A DNA stretch of 64,000 nucleotides from an uncultured Neomegalonema sp. (GTDB taxonomy: Bacteria; Pseudomonadota; Alphaproteobacteria; Rhodobacterales; Rhodobacteraceae). Position 1 is the stretch's first letter. Each line of letters opens with the position of its first letter. The position numbers and the translations under genes are program-made. The stretch covers positions 34,291-98,290 of the forward strand of contig CALKBI010000067.1 in NCBI GenBank assembly GCA_937990185.1. The letters run 5' to 3'. Below the pieces are notes generated by a model. The model saw only the letters and a list, made by a program, of their open reading frames with translations, was not told where the DNA came from and searched no databases. Shown here one piece after another: positions 1 to 8,863 of the stretch.

Positions 1-2
1 CG

Positions 3-1058
3 TGGCACGACCGGTTCCCCGACAAGGAATTTGACGACATCGACGGCGATGCTTTTGCAAGCAAGGAAAGTGTCACGCGCTATTTTGAAAGCTATGCCGA
101 AGAGAAATCTCTATCCATTAAAACAGGTGTAGATGTCCATCGGGTTGCCCCGTTAGATACTGAAGCTGTCTATAGTGTGGAAACGAGTGACGGAACATAC
201 CACACGCGCAACATTGTCGCCGCAACGGGACCGTTCCAGATTCCGGTGATGCCGCCCGTTATCCCGCAAACTGCGCCAGTCGCACAAATTCATTCCCAAG
301 CCTACTACGCGCCAAACCAACTCGAACCCGGCGCTGTTCTAGTGGTTGGAGCCGGATCATCCGGCACACAAATCGCGGATGAATTGCTTCAATCCGGGCG
401 AGAGGTTTATCTTTCGATTGGTCCACATGACAGGCCCCCGCGCCGCTATCGTGGTCAGGATTTCTGTTATTGGCTTGGCGTGCTTGGCAAATGGGAAATG
501 AAGACACCGCCCGTTGGCAAAGAGCATGTAACAATCGCAGTCAGTGGAGCCAACGGAGGTCACACGGTTGATTTTCGGCGGCTTGCTGCACAAGGCATGA
601 AACTGCTGGGGATGACCAAAGGATACGAAAACGGAATCGTCTCATTTCACTCTGATCTGGCCGATAATATTGCTGCGGGAGATGCGAGTTATCTATCGTT
701 ACTCGATGAAGCCGATGCTTATGTCGCGGAAAACGGTCTGGATCTGCCGGAAGAACCCGAGGCAAAAATAATTGATCCTGACCCTGAATGCGTGAGCAAT
801 CCGATCTCAGAAATTGACCTTGCTGATGCGGGGATCAAAACGGTTATCTGGGCCACGGGATATCGTCAGGATTTTAGCTGGCTCGACGTTGATGCGTTCG
901 ATCAAAACGGCAATCCTGACCATCACCGGGGCGCCTCTAAAGCACCAGGAGTTTATTTTCTTGGGCTGCCTTGGCTGTCAATGCGCGGATCATCCTTTAT
1001 CTGGGGCGTTTACGAAGACGCAAAATACCTCGCACAACACATCGTTGAACGACAATAA
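3..1058 (+). CDS. Flavin-containing monooxygenase-like oxidoreductase, 5' end outside window
   Basis: This is the C-terminal part of a two-dinucleotide-binding oxidoreductase of the FMO/CzcO type, which uses FAD and NAD(P)H to oxygenate small substrates. The frame is open from base 3, and the first visible residues (WHDRFPD) already look internal, so the real start lies upstream of the window. A GAGSSG nucleotide-binding motif sits in the second Rossmann domain, and an ATGYR motif typical of FMO-like proteins lies near the C-terminus. The gene ends 11 bases from the convergent SGNH-like gene. The family call is firm; the substrate is unknown. Confidence 0.8.
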   Translation, partial: WHDRFPDKEFDDIDGDAFASKESVTRYFESYAEEKSLSIKTGVDVHRVAPLDTEAVYSVETSDGTYHTRNIVAATGPFQIPVMPPVIPQTAPVAQIHSQAYYAPNQLEPGAVLVVGAGSSGTQIADELLQSGREVYLSIGPHDRPPRRYRGQDFCYWLGVLGKWEMKTPPVGKEHVTIAVSGANGGHTVDFRRLAAQGMKLLGMTKGYENGIVSFHSDLADNIAAGDASYLSLLDEADAYVAENGLDLPEEPEAKIIDPDPECVSNPISEIDLADAGIKTVIWATGYRQDFSWLDVDAFDQNGNPDHHRGASKAPGVYFLGLPWLSMRGSSFIWGVYEDAKYLAQHIVERQ

Positions 1059-1069
1059 AGGCTAGCCGA

Positions 1070-1984
1070 TCAAGACGGGTCTGCTGCTTTTTCGACTTGC
1101 TCAAAAATCGCATTGCAGATGTCATCCATCTCTAACGCAAAGAAGTTTTTCGCGGCTGCTTGATTAGGATGGTACGGGTCTTTCACCATGCCGTCTTCGT
1201 TTAAACGGAAATAATGTTTATTACCGAGATTAGCGGCGACCGTTTCCGGCGTTGATCCCGGCACGAATGTACATCTATTGCCCGTTTCAACAAAAGCCTG
1301 TCGCAAGTTCTCCTGAGCACGCAGACGCAGCTTTGTAATTTTTTCCGAGTAAGGCGGGGCTGTCGTCATAAAGATGCAAGGAATATCTTGCGGCACTTGG
1401 GACATCATCGCCAGCACATCGGAAACGGCGCGATCTTTACTTCTTGCCCAACGCTTGGCTGAGTTACCCAAAAATGAGAGCAATAAAAGCTTGGGCTGAT
1501 AATAGCCTTCTTGGAACATGGTTTCGAACGGAGAGCGGTTTTTTTCACAAAATTGGTACTGCGGCCCTTGACCAATTTGCACGTATTTATTGCTCGTATC
1601 ATTGACGAAGCCGTAGGAACCAGCATTGACGTTCCAAGTCGGATCAACATCACAAACCTTACCCTTGGCCTTACCACTGCGCGCGGTCCAAGAATGAAGC
1701 GAGGTGGATCGCACGCCAATGACGGCAACTTTCATTTCACCAAGTTTAGCGAGGTTGCGCTTATGATAATCATTGGGGTGGCAATGCTGTTTAATGTCGG
1801 TGAAGAATTCGAGAAAGGCTGGGCCAGAACCAAAAGAAATCTGGCTGTCTCCTAGAATCAGAATATCAGGCGAGACGAAATCTTCCGCTTGCGTCGAAGC
1901 AGTCGTAATTGTGAGCGGCAATAATGCACATGCGAGGCTCGCAAGGATATGGCGGCAACGATGAAGGGGCTGTCGCTTCGGCAT
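1070..1984 (-). CDS. Exported SGNH/GDSL-like hydrolase, paralogue A
   Basis: A secreted protein of 304 residues. The N-terminus is basic then hydrophobic with a likely cleavage near TQA-ED, so it should act in the periplasm or outside. An ILGDSQISFG block near the mature N-terminus matches SGNH block I, with Ser after GD. A late DPYHPN segment supplies the Asp-x-x-His of block V. These suggest an esterase or acyl-carbohydrate hydrolase, but no substrate can be named. It lies 13 bases downstream of a close paralogue on the same strand, apparently from tandem duplication. The ATG start has a GAGAG ribosome site. Confidence 0.65.
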   Translation of the reverse strand: MPKRQPLHRCRHILASLACALLPLTITTASTQAEDFVSPDILILGDSQISFGSGPAFLEFFTDIKQHCHPNDYHKRNLAKLGEMKVAVIGVRSTSLHSWTARSGKAKGKVCDVDPTWNVNAGSYGFVNDTSNKYVQIGQGPQYQFCEKNRSPFETMFQEGYYQPKLLLLSFLGNSAKRWARSKDRAVSDVLAMMSQVPQDIPCIFMTTAPPYSEKITKLRLRAQENLRQAFVETGNRCTFVPGSTPETVAANLGNKHYFRLNEDGMVKDPYHPNQAAAKNFFALEMDDICNAIFEQVEKAADPS

Positions 1985-1997
1985 AGTTCTCTCTGAT

Positions 1998-2873
1998 CTA
2001 CTGTCCCAATTGATTTATCACGGCACGACAAATCTGCGGCGTATTCAAAGCGACAAACCGCCTTACCGCAGAAGGACTAGGGTGGAAAGGGTCCTTTACC
2101 GTACCATTGTCTCGGCGTCTGAAGTATTTCGCATTACCCTCAATTTCTGCAACAACTTCCGGCGTATATCCTTCCACAAAATCGCACCGCCTATACAGGT
2201 CAAACGCGGCCTTGATATTGGCCTGCGCTTTGGTGCGCTCCGCATTCACTTTTGAACCGTGGACGGGAACCGTCGTCATAAAGATGCAGGGCATACCCGG
2301 AGGAAGTTGACTAAGAGTCAGAGCCACATCTCTACGTGCAGTCTCGGGGCTGCCCGCCCAACGCTGTGACGCATTCCCAAGAAACGCCATTACGAAGACC
2401 TTAGGTGCGTAATATCCGTTTGCGAACATCTCCTGAAAAGGAGAGCGATCTCTTGTACAAAATTGATAATGCGGACCTTTTCCCATTTGAACAAAGGCAC
2501 GATCTCGCTTGCCGCCAACACCATAGACTCCAGCGTTAACGCCATATTTTTTGTCTACTTCGCAAATCGTCGCTTTCGTTTGCTCATCCGTCGCGACCCA
2601 AGAATGCAATCCTGTAGAGCGGACACCGAGTGATGCAACACTTGCATTGCGGAGAGCAGGAAGCCCTATTCCCGACGTATCGTAGGGAGCGCACTTGTTC
2701 TCAATGTCTGCAAAGAAATCATTGTAAACTCTTCCAGCGCCGAAAGAAATCTGACTATCACCTAGGATCAAGACATCAGGGCCGGTCCCAGCCCGTTTTA
2801 CGTCTGTCTCTGCAAAAGAAGGATCGCTAAACGTCGCCAGTAATACGGGTAGGGCAAACAACTTTCTCAACAT
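1998..2873 (-). CDS. Exported SGNH/GDSL-like hydrolase, paralogue B
   Basis: A 291-residue paralogue of the gene directly downstream. Both share the ILGDSQISFG block, a GVRST-LHSW segment, an NAG-YG segment, a QFC-RSPF segment, an IFMTT-P segment and the terminal DP-HP block. A signal peptide ending near FAE is visible. It is first in a two-gene unit: the ATG has a GGAG site 7 bases upstream, and the next start follows 13 bases after its stop. Four cysteines are shared with paralogue A and may form disulfides. Function is inferred from the SGNH motifs only. Confidence 0.65.
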   Translation of the reverse strand: MLRKLFALPVLLATFSDPSFAETDVKRAGTGPDVLILGDSQISFGAGRVYNDFFADIENKCAPYDTSGIGLPALRNASVASLGVRSTGLHSWVATDEQTKATICEVDKKYGVNAGVYGVGGKRDRAFVQMGKGPHYQFCTRDRSPFQEMFANGYYAPKVFVMAFLGNASQRWAGSPETARRDVALTLSQLPPGMPCIFMTTVPVHGSKVNAERTKAQANIKAAFDLYRRCDFVEGYTPEVVAEIEGNAKYFRRRDNGTVKDPFHPSPSAVRRFVALNTPQICRAVINQLGQ

Positions 2874-3081
2874 CGTAGTCTCCGCTCACCCCCGTAAGTT
2901 CGTACCGTACCATGCGAGAGCAATCGCTTAAAGTCTAGTCACAATCCATTGTAATTGAAGTACAAAATACACCAGAAATTTATACGCCAATCCTTCGTTC
3001 TGCCATAATCCCCTCGCCAAGTTTACGATGACAGCTAACAGCAGAATATTATTGGCTTGTTTCTGGCGTGCAGACGCCGGA

Positions 3082-3110
3082 AGAACAAACCTGTTAGACA
3101 GCGTTGTTCT
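3082..3110. promoter_or_regulatory. Two-step dyad between divergent genes
   Basis: AGAACAA and TTGTTCT form a perfect 7-base inverted repeat around an inner CTGT-TAG-ACAG dyad. The whole element spans 29 bases in the 280-base gap between the SGNH pair and the divergent membrane-protein gene. It lies about 44 bases before the ATG of the latter and has no T-tract, so a protein-binding operator or an mRNA leader hairpin are both possible. No regulator is identified. Confidence 0.35.
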
Positions 3111-3153
3111 ATAAGACGACGCACCTTACCGGCTTAAGTTGGAATATTCCGCC

Positions 3154-3594
3154 ATGCTTTCACGCAACCGAACCGCCCTGCTCTTCGCCGCTTTTGGCGC
3201 GTTGGTTACAGTGGCTGTTTTTGGCTTCATGGGAAGCGATGGGCCGCTACCCGATGCAGCCATCCCGATGATAATTTTCGGCATAGTTTCAGCGGGCCTG
3301 ATGGGTTGGCTTCTCGCGCATAAGCTGGCGACACCGTTTCGGGCTTTTGCAATTCTGACCGGAGCCACCGTAATGCTCGGCTCACAAATTCCTTTCGCCA
3401 TAATAACCGCGACGTATTTCTGGTTTCAGGAACCAGTTTCACTATCTGATTACGGTCAATCCATCGCGGTTTTGATCGTTGGCGGTTGGGCAATAGCAGG
3501 CATTGCACAAACCATCGCCGGAGCCTTAGCCGGATGGCTTATCCACTGGATGGGCAATCATTTTGAAGAACAACCAGGAAGAGATTTCGATTAA
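3154..3594 (+). CDS. Small multi-pass membrane protein, unknown function
   Basis: A 146-residue integral membrane protein with about four hydrophobic helices, around residues 8-28, 36-56, 65-88 and 100-125. It ends in a short charged cytoplasmic tail (EEQPGRDFD). No family is recognised. The frame stays open to a TTG at 3139, but the ATG at 3154 directly before the Arg/Asn stretch gives a more normal membrane-protein N-terminus. Neither start has a clear ribosome site. It is convergent with the MBL-fold gene downstream. Confidence 0.55.
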   Translation: MLSRNRTALLFAAFGALVTVAVFGFMGSDGPLPDAAIPMIIFGIVSAGLMGWLLAHKLATPFRAFAILTGATVMLGSQIPFAIITATYFWFQEPVSLSDYGQSIAVLIVGGWAIAGIAQTIAGALAGWLIHWMGNHFEEQPGRDFD

Positions 3595-3668
3595 GCCACG
3601 ACAACCTGAAAGCTGATTGTAAGCACCCACCCGCCATATCCGTTGGGAGTGACGGGCGGGAAATTACA

Positions 3669-4613
3669 TTACAGGAACAGTTGATAGCTCGCTGCCGTGT
3701 AGCGGAACCCACCGGAACCATTATCACTGACATAGCCCACCGCCGGATACGGCATGTGATAGCCAATGAACGGAATACCATCCGCCGCGAGCATACCGAA
3801 AACCTTCTTACGGCTTGCCACTGCGCCTTCTTTGTCCATATCGAACTTAACGTGCCAATCAGGACGCTCCAGTGAGGCAATAAAGTGGTTCGCCGTATCG
3901 CCGGTGATCAACAAACGCTTACCGCCGCTTTCGACATGAAAGACTGTGTGACCCGGCGTATGACCATTCGCCGCCATTGCATCAATGCCGGACACCACCG
4001 AAGCATCCTTGCCAATAAACGTGGTTTTCTCAGCAAGAGGGACGACATGGCTTTCGACCATCTTATGCTTGATGCCGACCCAGTGGTCATATTCTTTGGA
4101 GGCTGCGATATAACGTGCATTCGGGAAGGTCGGTTTACCGTCCACCATCAACCCGCCGATGTGATCGCCATGGAAGTGGGTAAGCGCGACAATATCCACA
4201 TCCTCAGGCGCATAACCGACTTCAGCCATCCGCGCACGCAACTTACCCGCCGATGGACGCTGCGTGCCATCATTTCCGGTATCAAACAGGATCAGCTCGG
4301 AGCCGGTATTGACCAGCGTTACCGTGAAACCGATCTCCATCTTATCGGACGGAAGATTATGGGACTCCGCGAATTCGGCGACTTCCTTAGCATCTACATT
4401 CTCACCAAAGATCGGGTGCGGACCGCCAAGCGTAACCGCCCCATCAAAAATCGTCGTAACTTCGAAATCTCCAAGTGGAAAACGGAAGTGCGTCGGGCGA
4501 ACCGGACCAAGCATTTTTGCCTTAGCATTTGCAGGTGTCGCACGGATCAAGGCTGGTGCTGCGAGCGCTCCGCCGAGTGCGACCAGCGTACCGCGTCGTG
4601 TAAAGTTGGTCAT
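3669..4613 (-). CDS. Tat-exported MBL-fold metallo-hydrolase
   Basis: A 314-residue metallo-beta-lactamase-fold hydrolase. The zinc motif HFHGDH (His146, His148, Asp150, His151) is intact, followed by a later PGHT histidine, a TGD aspartate and a near-C-terminal YHMPYP histidine. This full dinuclear site resembles lactonase-like members. The N-terminus carries a twin-arginine stretch (TRRGTLV), then a hydrophobic segment and ANA cleavage site, so it is probably folded before export by Tat. The ATG has a good AGGAGAG site. It is divergent from the amidohydrolase gene. Lactonase activity is plausible but not proven by the sequence. Confidence 0.8.
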   Translation of the reverse strand: MTNFTRRGTLVALGGALAAPALIRATPANAKAKMLGPVRPTHFRFPLGDFEVTTIFDGAVTLGGPHPIFGENVDAKEVAEFAESHNLPSDKMEIGFTVTLVNTGSELILFDTGNDGTQRPSAGKLRARMAEVGYAPEDVDIVALTHFHGDHIGGLMVDGKPTFPNARYIAASKEYDHWVGIKHKMVESHVVPLAEKTTFIGKDASVVSGIDAMAANGHTPGHTVFHVESGGKRLLITGDTANHFIASLERPDWHVKFDMDKEGAVASRKKVFGMLAADGIPFIGYHMPYPAVGYVSDNGSGGFRYTAASYQLFL

Positions 4614-4733
4614 TGAAACTCTCCTGAATCATGAGGAGCATACTTTATAGAACGCTTAGAAAAAGGCGATCTCATCGCAACAATGTCGCGGTAAAGTTAT
4701 CGCACGCAAAAGCAAACTATCTATCTGATAAAA

Positions 4734-4766
4734 GCGGCAAAAGTTTCGAAATCATACTTTTGCTGC
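4734..4766. promoter_or_regulatory. Inverted repeat in divergent promoter region
   Basis: GCGGCAAAAGT and ACTTTTGCTGC form an 11-base inverted repeat with one mismatch and an 11-base spacer. It sits in the roughly 240-base gap between the divergent MBL-fold and amidohydrolase genes. The location and the lack of a T-tract favour an operator that could control both genes. No regulator gene lies nearby. Confidence 0.4.
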
Positions 4767-4852
4767 AAATGTTCTACAAACAACCTTCACGGTTGCGCCC
4801 ATCGAAAAAATCGTCCAGCCTGATAAGAGGACAAGTAAATGCGGGGATTGGC

Positions 4853-6100
4853 GTGACAGCCATATTGTTTCAAAACGCAACTTTGGTTGACGCAACACAG
4901 ACCGAGGCCCGTGAAGGCTTTGACGTTCTTGTTGAAGATGATCGCATTAAAGAAGTCTCCGACTCGCGCATAAATGCGAATGACGTGCGTAAGATAGACC
5001 TAAAAGGCGGAACTCTGATGCCGGGGCTTGTTGACGCGCACGTTCACGTCAAGGCAACAGATTTGAATCTGGCCCTGCTTGGCGTCAAACCCTCCAGTTA
5101 TATCTACGCGCAAACAACCAAGATTATGGAGGGGATGCTGCAACGCGGTTTCACCACAGTGCGTGATGCTGCTGGTGCGGATAAAGGTTTGGCCGATGCG
5201 GTGGATCACGGCTTGATTGCGGGACCACGGCTAAGGGTTTGCGGGCTATCGCTCTCACAAACCGGCGGACATTCCGATCAGCGACCTGTCACCGTGATGA
5301 GCGATGTGTCTTCTAATGAACGGCACAATCTGATGCAGCATTTTGGCCGTTTGGCAGATGGCGTAGATGAATGTCGCCGTGCTGCGCGGGATGAGCTGCG
5401 TAAAGGCGCGCATCATGTAAAGATCATGGCCGGAGGCGGCGTTTCGTCTCCCACCGATCCGATTGAGAACACCCAATACTCAATGGAAGAACTTATTGCG
5501 ATCAATCAAGAGGCCGCCGCGTGGAACACTTACACGATGGCCCATACATATACGCCGCGCGCAATTCAAATGTGCGTCGAAGCCGGAACACGAACACTAG
5601 AGCATTGCAATCTAATTGACGTTGAAACTGCCGAAATGATCGCAGAGCATGACGCTTATCACGTCCCAACCAACATAACCTATTGGGCGCTGAACAAGCA
5701 CGGCAAGGAATATGGCTTCCCGGATATCAGCATCGAAAAACTGAAAACCATCGTGGATGCAGGGCTTGGCGCGGTTGAAATCTCAAAGAACGCGGGCGTA
5801 AAAATCGGCTTTGGCACAGACCTTCTCGGCCCCTGCCATCATTATCAAGCCAATGAATTTGGCCTTGCCGCGCAAGTGCTTGGCAATCACGGCGCACTGA
5901 AAGCATCGCTCGAAACCAGTGCCGAAATTATGTATATGGAAAACGAAATCGGCAAAGTGCAGGCTGGCTTTAAAGCCGATCTAATCGTTGTCGACGGCAA
6001 TCCGCTCAACGATATTACGTGCCTTGAGAATGACGGTGCAAAAATCCCATTAGTAATGCGAGATGGGATCATCTTCAAAGACACGAACGGTATCGCGTAA
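4853..6100 (+). CDS. Amidohydrolase, imidazolonepropionase-like
   Basis: A metal-dependent amidohydrolase of about 415 residues. Conserved positions are DAHVH (His63, His65) after the N-terminal beta-sandwich, HHVKIMAGGG with the bridging lysine candidate, AHTYTP and LEHCN histidines, and FGTD with the catalytic aspartate. A C-terminal sandwich strand (GFKADLIVVDGNPL) follows. Members of this branch often cleave N-acylated amino acids or dipeptides, which would suit the adjacent peptide-type importer. The GTG at 4853 has a GGGG site 7 bases upstream. The frame runs open further upstream, but the extra residues are not family-like, so the start is uncertain. Confidence 0.75.
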   Translation: MTAILFQNATLVDATQTEAREGFDVLVEDDRIKEVSDSRINANDVRKIDLKGGTLMPGLVDAHVHVKATDLNLALLGVKPSSYIYAQTTKIMEGMLQRGFTTVRDAAGADKGLADAVDHGLIAGPRLRVCGLSLSQTGGHSDQRPVTVMSDVSSNERHNLMQHFGRLADGVDECRRAARDELRKGAHHVKIMAGGGVSSPTDPIENTQYSMEELIAINQEAAAWNTYTMAHTYTPRAIQMCVEAGTRTLEHCNLIDVETAEMIAEHDAYHVPTNITYWALNKHGKEYGFPDISIEKLKTIVDAGLGAVEISKNAGVKIGFGTDLLGPCHHYQANEFGLAAQVLGNHGALKASLETSAEIMYMENEIGKVQAGFKADLIVVDGNPLNDITCLENDGAKIPLVMRDGIIFKDTNGIA

Positions 6101-6160
6101 ACCACATAGATTTAACAACCGCTCTTAGAATGGCGGCAACAAAAACTCAGGGAGTTGAAA

Positions 6161-7759
6161 ATGCGATCAATTACAAAGACCCTCACCGCCGCCTTTTTGG
6201 GCAGTGCCATGCTCGCGGCCCCAGCCAGCGCTAAAGAATTCAAATTCGCATTCCAAGGCGATGCAGGAACCATGGACCCGCACGGCTTGTTCGAGACTTT
6301 CACCCTCGGTTTCCAACGCAATATCTACGAAGGTCTGGTCGCCCGTGACGGCAACATGGCCATGACCGGTGCATTGGCGGAAAGCTGGGAAAACACCAGC
6401 CCGAAAGTCTGGACATTCAACCTCCGCAAAGGCGTGAAGTTCCACAACGGTAATGACTTTACTGCTGATGATGTTGCGTTCTCTGTCGAGCGCATCAAAA
6501 CCGAAGGCTCTGACATGAAAGTGGTCGCGGCCTTGATCGATAAAGTGAAAGTCATCGACGATCACACAATCGAGTTCCATACACCGGCCCCTAACCCGAT
6601 TATGCCGCTGCAACTCGAAATTTTCTACATCATGGACAAAGAATGGTCCGAAGAGAATAAAACCACTGAAGCAACCAGTGTTGCGGGCGGCGACGAAGGC
6701 AACTTCGCCAACCTCAACGCCAATGGAACCGGGCCTTTCAAACTCGAATCTCGTCAGAGCGGCGTTAAGACCGTTCTCGTACGCAATGACGACCATTGGG
6801 AAGATATCGACTCCAATGTAACCAAAGCAATTTTCACCCCAATTGATCAGGATGCAACGCGCGTGGCTGCGTTGATTTCCGGCGATGTGGATCTTGCATG
6901 GCCGATTCCGGTGCAGGACTGGAACCGCCTTGAAAGCGCCGATGGCGTTAAGCCACTCACCGGCCCTGAAGCACGCACGATCTTCCTCGGCTTCAACCAA
7001 ACCGATGATGAGCTGAAAACCGGCGGCGATGCGACCAAAGGGAAAAATCCTTTTAAAGACGTGCGTGTCCGCAAAGCCTTTATGCAAGCCATCGATATCG
7101 AAGCCATCAAGAAAAAGATCATGCGTGGCTCGGCAACACCAGCCGGTTTGATGATTGCACCTCAGATCAACGGATTTACTGAAGGACAGAACACCCGCCC
7201 TGACCATGATGTTGCGGCAGCGAAAAAGTTGATGGAAGACGCCGGATACGGTGACGGATTTGAAGTCACAATGGACTGCCCCAATGATCGTTATGTGAAT
7301 GACGAAAAAATCTGTCAGGCGTCCGCGTCCATGCTTGCGAAAATCGGCGTTAAAGTGAACCTGCTTGCGCAAACCAAGTCGAAATACTTCGGCAAGGTTC
7401 TTGCTCAAAACGAATATGACACCGATTTCTTCTTACTCGGTTGGACGCCTTCGACCTTCGACGCGCATAATGTCTTGTCAGCGCTGATGTCCTGTCGCGG
7501 CGGCGAAGATAATATCGGTGCATTTAATCTTGGCGGTTATTGCAACCCGAAAATCAACGAACTGACCGCCAAGGTTCAATCCGAAACGGATCAGGACAAG
7601 CGTCAAGCGATGATCGAAGAAGCCTTCCAAATCCACAGTGATGAAGTCGGCCACATTCCGCTGCACCAGCAACCGCTGTCATGGGGTGTTTCGGATAAAG
7701 TCGATGTGATTCAACGCCCCGACAACGTATTCGATCTGCGTTCAGCAGTCGTTAAGTGA
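6161..7759 (+). CDS. ABC importer substrate-binding protein, family 5
   Basis: A periplasmic binding protein of 532 residues of the dipeptide/oligopeptide (SBP_bac_5) family, which delivers solute to the permeases encoded just downstream. Residues 1-22 form a signal peptide ending in ASA. A TFNLRKGVKFHNG-F-ADDV block near residue 85 is the family signature. The ATG at 6161 is chosen because CAGGGAG lies 7 bases upstream; a TTG six bases earlier is in frame but poorly placed. It follows the amidohydrolase by 60 bases and is separated from the permeases by two strong stem-loops. The ligand is not deducible. Confidence 0.9.
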   Translation: MRSITKTLTAAFLGSAMLAAPASAKEFKFAFQGDAGTMDPHGLFETFTLGFQRNIYEGLVARDGNMAMTGALAESWENTSPKVWTFNLRKGVKFHNGNDFTADDVAFSVERIKTEGSDMKVVAALIDKVKVIDDHTIEFHTPAPNPIMPLQLEIFYIMDKEWSEENKTTEATSVAGGDEGNFANLNANGTGPFKLESRQSGVKTVLVRNDDHWEDIDSNVTKAIFTPIDQDATRVAALISGDVDLAWPIPVQDWNRLESADGVKPLTGPEARTIFLGFNQTDDELKTGGDATKGKNPFKDVRVRKAFMQAIDIEAIKKKIMRGSATPAGLMIAPQINGFTEGQNTRPDHDVAAAKKLMEDAGYGDGFEVTMDCPNDRYVNDEKICQASASMLAKIGVKVNLLAQTKSKYFGKVLAQNEYDTDFFLLGWTPSTFDAHNVLSALMSCRGGEDNIGAFNLGGYCNPKINELTAKVQSETDQDKRQAMIEEAFQIHSDEVGHIPLHQQPLSWGVSDKVDVIQRPDNVFDLRSAVVK

Positions 7760-7778
7760 GAAACGACGCTGTAACCGG

Positions 7779-7803
7779 GAAAGCGCTCCAACCGAGCGCT
7801 TTC
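7779..7803 (+). terminator. RNA stem-loop after the binding-protein gene
   Basis: GAAAGCGCT pairs perfectly with AGCGCTTTC across a 7-base loop, 19 bases after the stop codon. There is no run of T after it. Such hairpins between a binding-protein gene and its permeases usually trap RNA decay or cause partial termination. That lets the binding protein be made in excess; here this is inference. Confidence 0.55.
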
Positions 7804-7837
7804 AGTTTCGAACGAGCGGCGCAATAGCGTTGCCAAG

Positions 7838-7861
7838 CCCCCTCGCTGAAACGCGAGGGGG
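7838..7861 (+). terminator. Second stem-loop before permease genes
   Basis: CCCCCTCGC pairs perfectly with GCGAGGGGG across a 6-base loop, ending 13 bases before the permease ATG. There is no T-tract, so it is unlikely to be a full terminator. It could slow ribosome access to the permease start or act with the first stem-loop to set the ratio of binding protein to permease. Confidence 0.55.
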
Positions 7862-7874
7862 TAAAGAGTAATCA

Positions 7875-8858
7875 ATGATCTCATTCCTCATCAAGCGGCT
7901 ATTGCAATCAATCCTCGTCATGCTGACGGTGGCGATCATTGCCTTTGCCCTCTTCCGCTATGTCGGTGATCCGATCAACAATATGGTGGGTCAGGACACG
8001 ACGTTGGAGGAACGCGCAGAACTGCGCGAGCGGCTCGGGCTGGATGATCCATTCTTCGTGCAATTTGGACGCTTTGTCACCAATGCTGTACAAGGCGAGT
8101 TTGGTATATCGTACCAACACCGTCGCCCCGTATCAGAGCTGATTGCCGAACGCGCACCGGCCACACTAGAGCTGTCACTGCTTTCTGCTATCCTCGCAAT
8201 AGCAATAGGCATTCCGATGGGGGTTTACACCGCGATCCATCGAGACGGCTGGCTCAGTCGGGCCTTTATGTCGTTATCCTTGATAGGAATATCTCTGCCG
8301 ACTTTTCTAATTGGTATTCTGCTCATCTTACTCTTCGGCGTCATTCTGCGATGGTTGCCGACTTTCGGGCGCGGCGAGGTTGTCCAACTCGGCTGGTGGA
8401 GCACAGGCTTTCTCACCTGGTCCGGTATCAAAGCTCTTATTATGCCCGCAATCACCCTCGCGCTCTTCCAAATGACATTGATCATGCGGTTGGTGCGGGC
8501 TGAAATGCTGGAAGTTCTACGCACAGATTTTGTCAAATTCGGGCGCGCTCGTGGACTCCCTGATCGCTATGTCCATTTCAAAACCGCACTGAAAAATACG
8601 ATGGTTCCGGTCATCACCATCATCGGCCTACAACTCGGCGCCATCATCGCTTTTGCGATCATCACCGAAACTGTCTTCCAATGGCCCGGCATGGGTCTGA
8701 TGTTTATCCAAGCCGTCCGCGAAGTTGATATTCCGATCATGGCGGCTTACCTCGTTATGATTGCGCTGATTTTCGTCATCATCAATCTGATCGTCGACAT
8801 GCTCTATTATGTTGTTGATCCAAGGCTGCGCGTCGACCGCGCCGCTACTGGGCATTGA
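7875..8858 (+). CDS. Peptide-type ABC permease, DppB-like
   Basis: An inner-membrane permease of 327 residues with the DppB/OppB arrangement. The first helix is at the very N-terminus, a periplasmic segment contains the LGLDDPFFVQF signature, and five more helices follow. The cytoplasmic coupling loop RTDFVKFGRARGLPDRYVHF contacts the ATPase. It should pair with the next gene to form the membrane channel. It follows two stem-loops and ends 5 bases before the next ATG, indicating translational coupling. Confidence 0.9.
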   Translation: MISFLIKRLLQSILVMLTVAIIAFALFRYVGDPINNMVGQDTTLEERAELRERLGLDDPFFVQFGRFVTNAVQGEFGISYQHRRPVSELIAERAPATLELSLLSAILAIAIGIPMGVYTAIHRDGWLSRAFMSLSLIGISLPTFLIGILLILLFGVILRWLPTFGRGEVVQLGWWSTGFLTWSGIKALIMPAITLALFQMTLIMRLVRAEMLEVLRTDFVKFGRARGLPDRYVHFKTALKNTMVPVITIIGLQLGAIIAFAIITETVFQWPGMGLMFIQAVREVDIPIMAAYLVMIALIFVIINLIVDMLYYVVDPRLRVDRAATGH

Positions 8859-8863
8859 TCGAT

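Noticed and set aside
3885..4616. 243-residue plus-strand open frame
   Set aside because: Antisense to the MBL-fold gene, whose zinc motif and leader are clear.
6167..7408. 413-residue minus-strand open frame
   Set aside because: It lies wholly antisense to the well-supported binding-protein gene, has no family motifs and no ribosome site.
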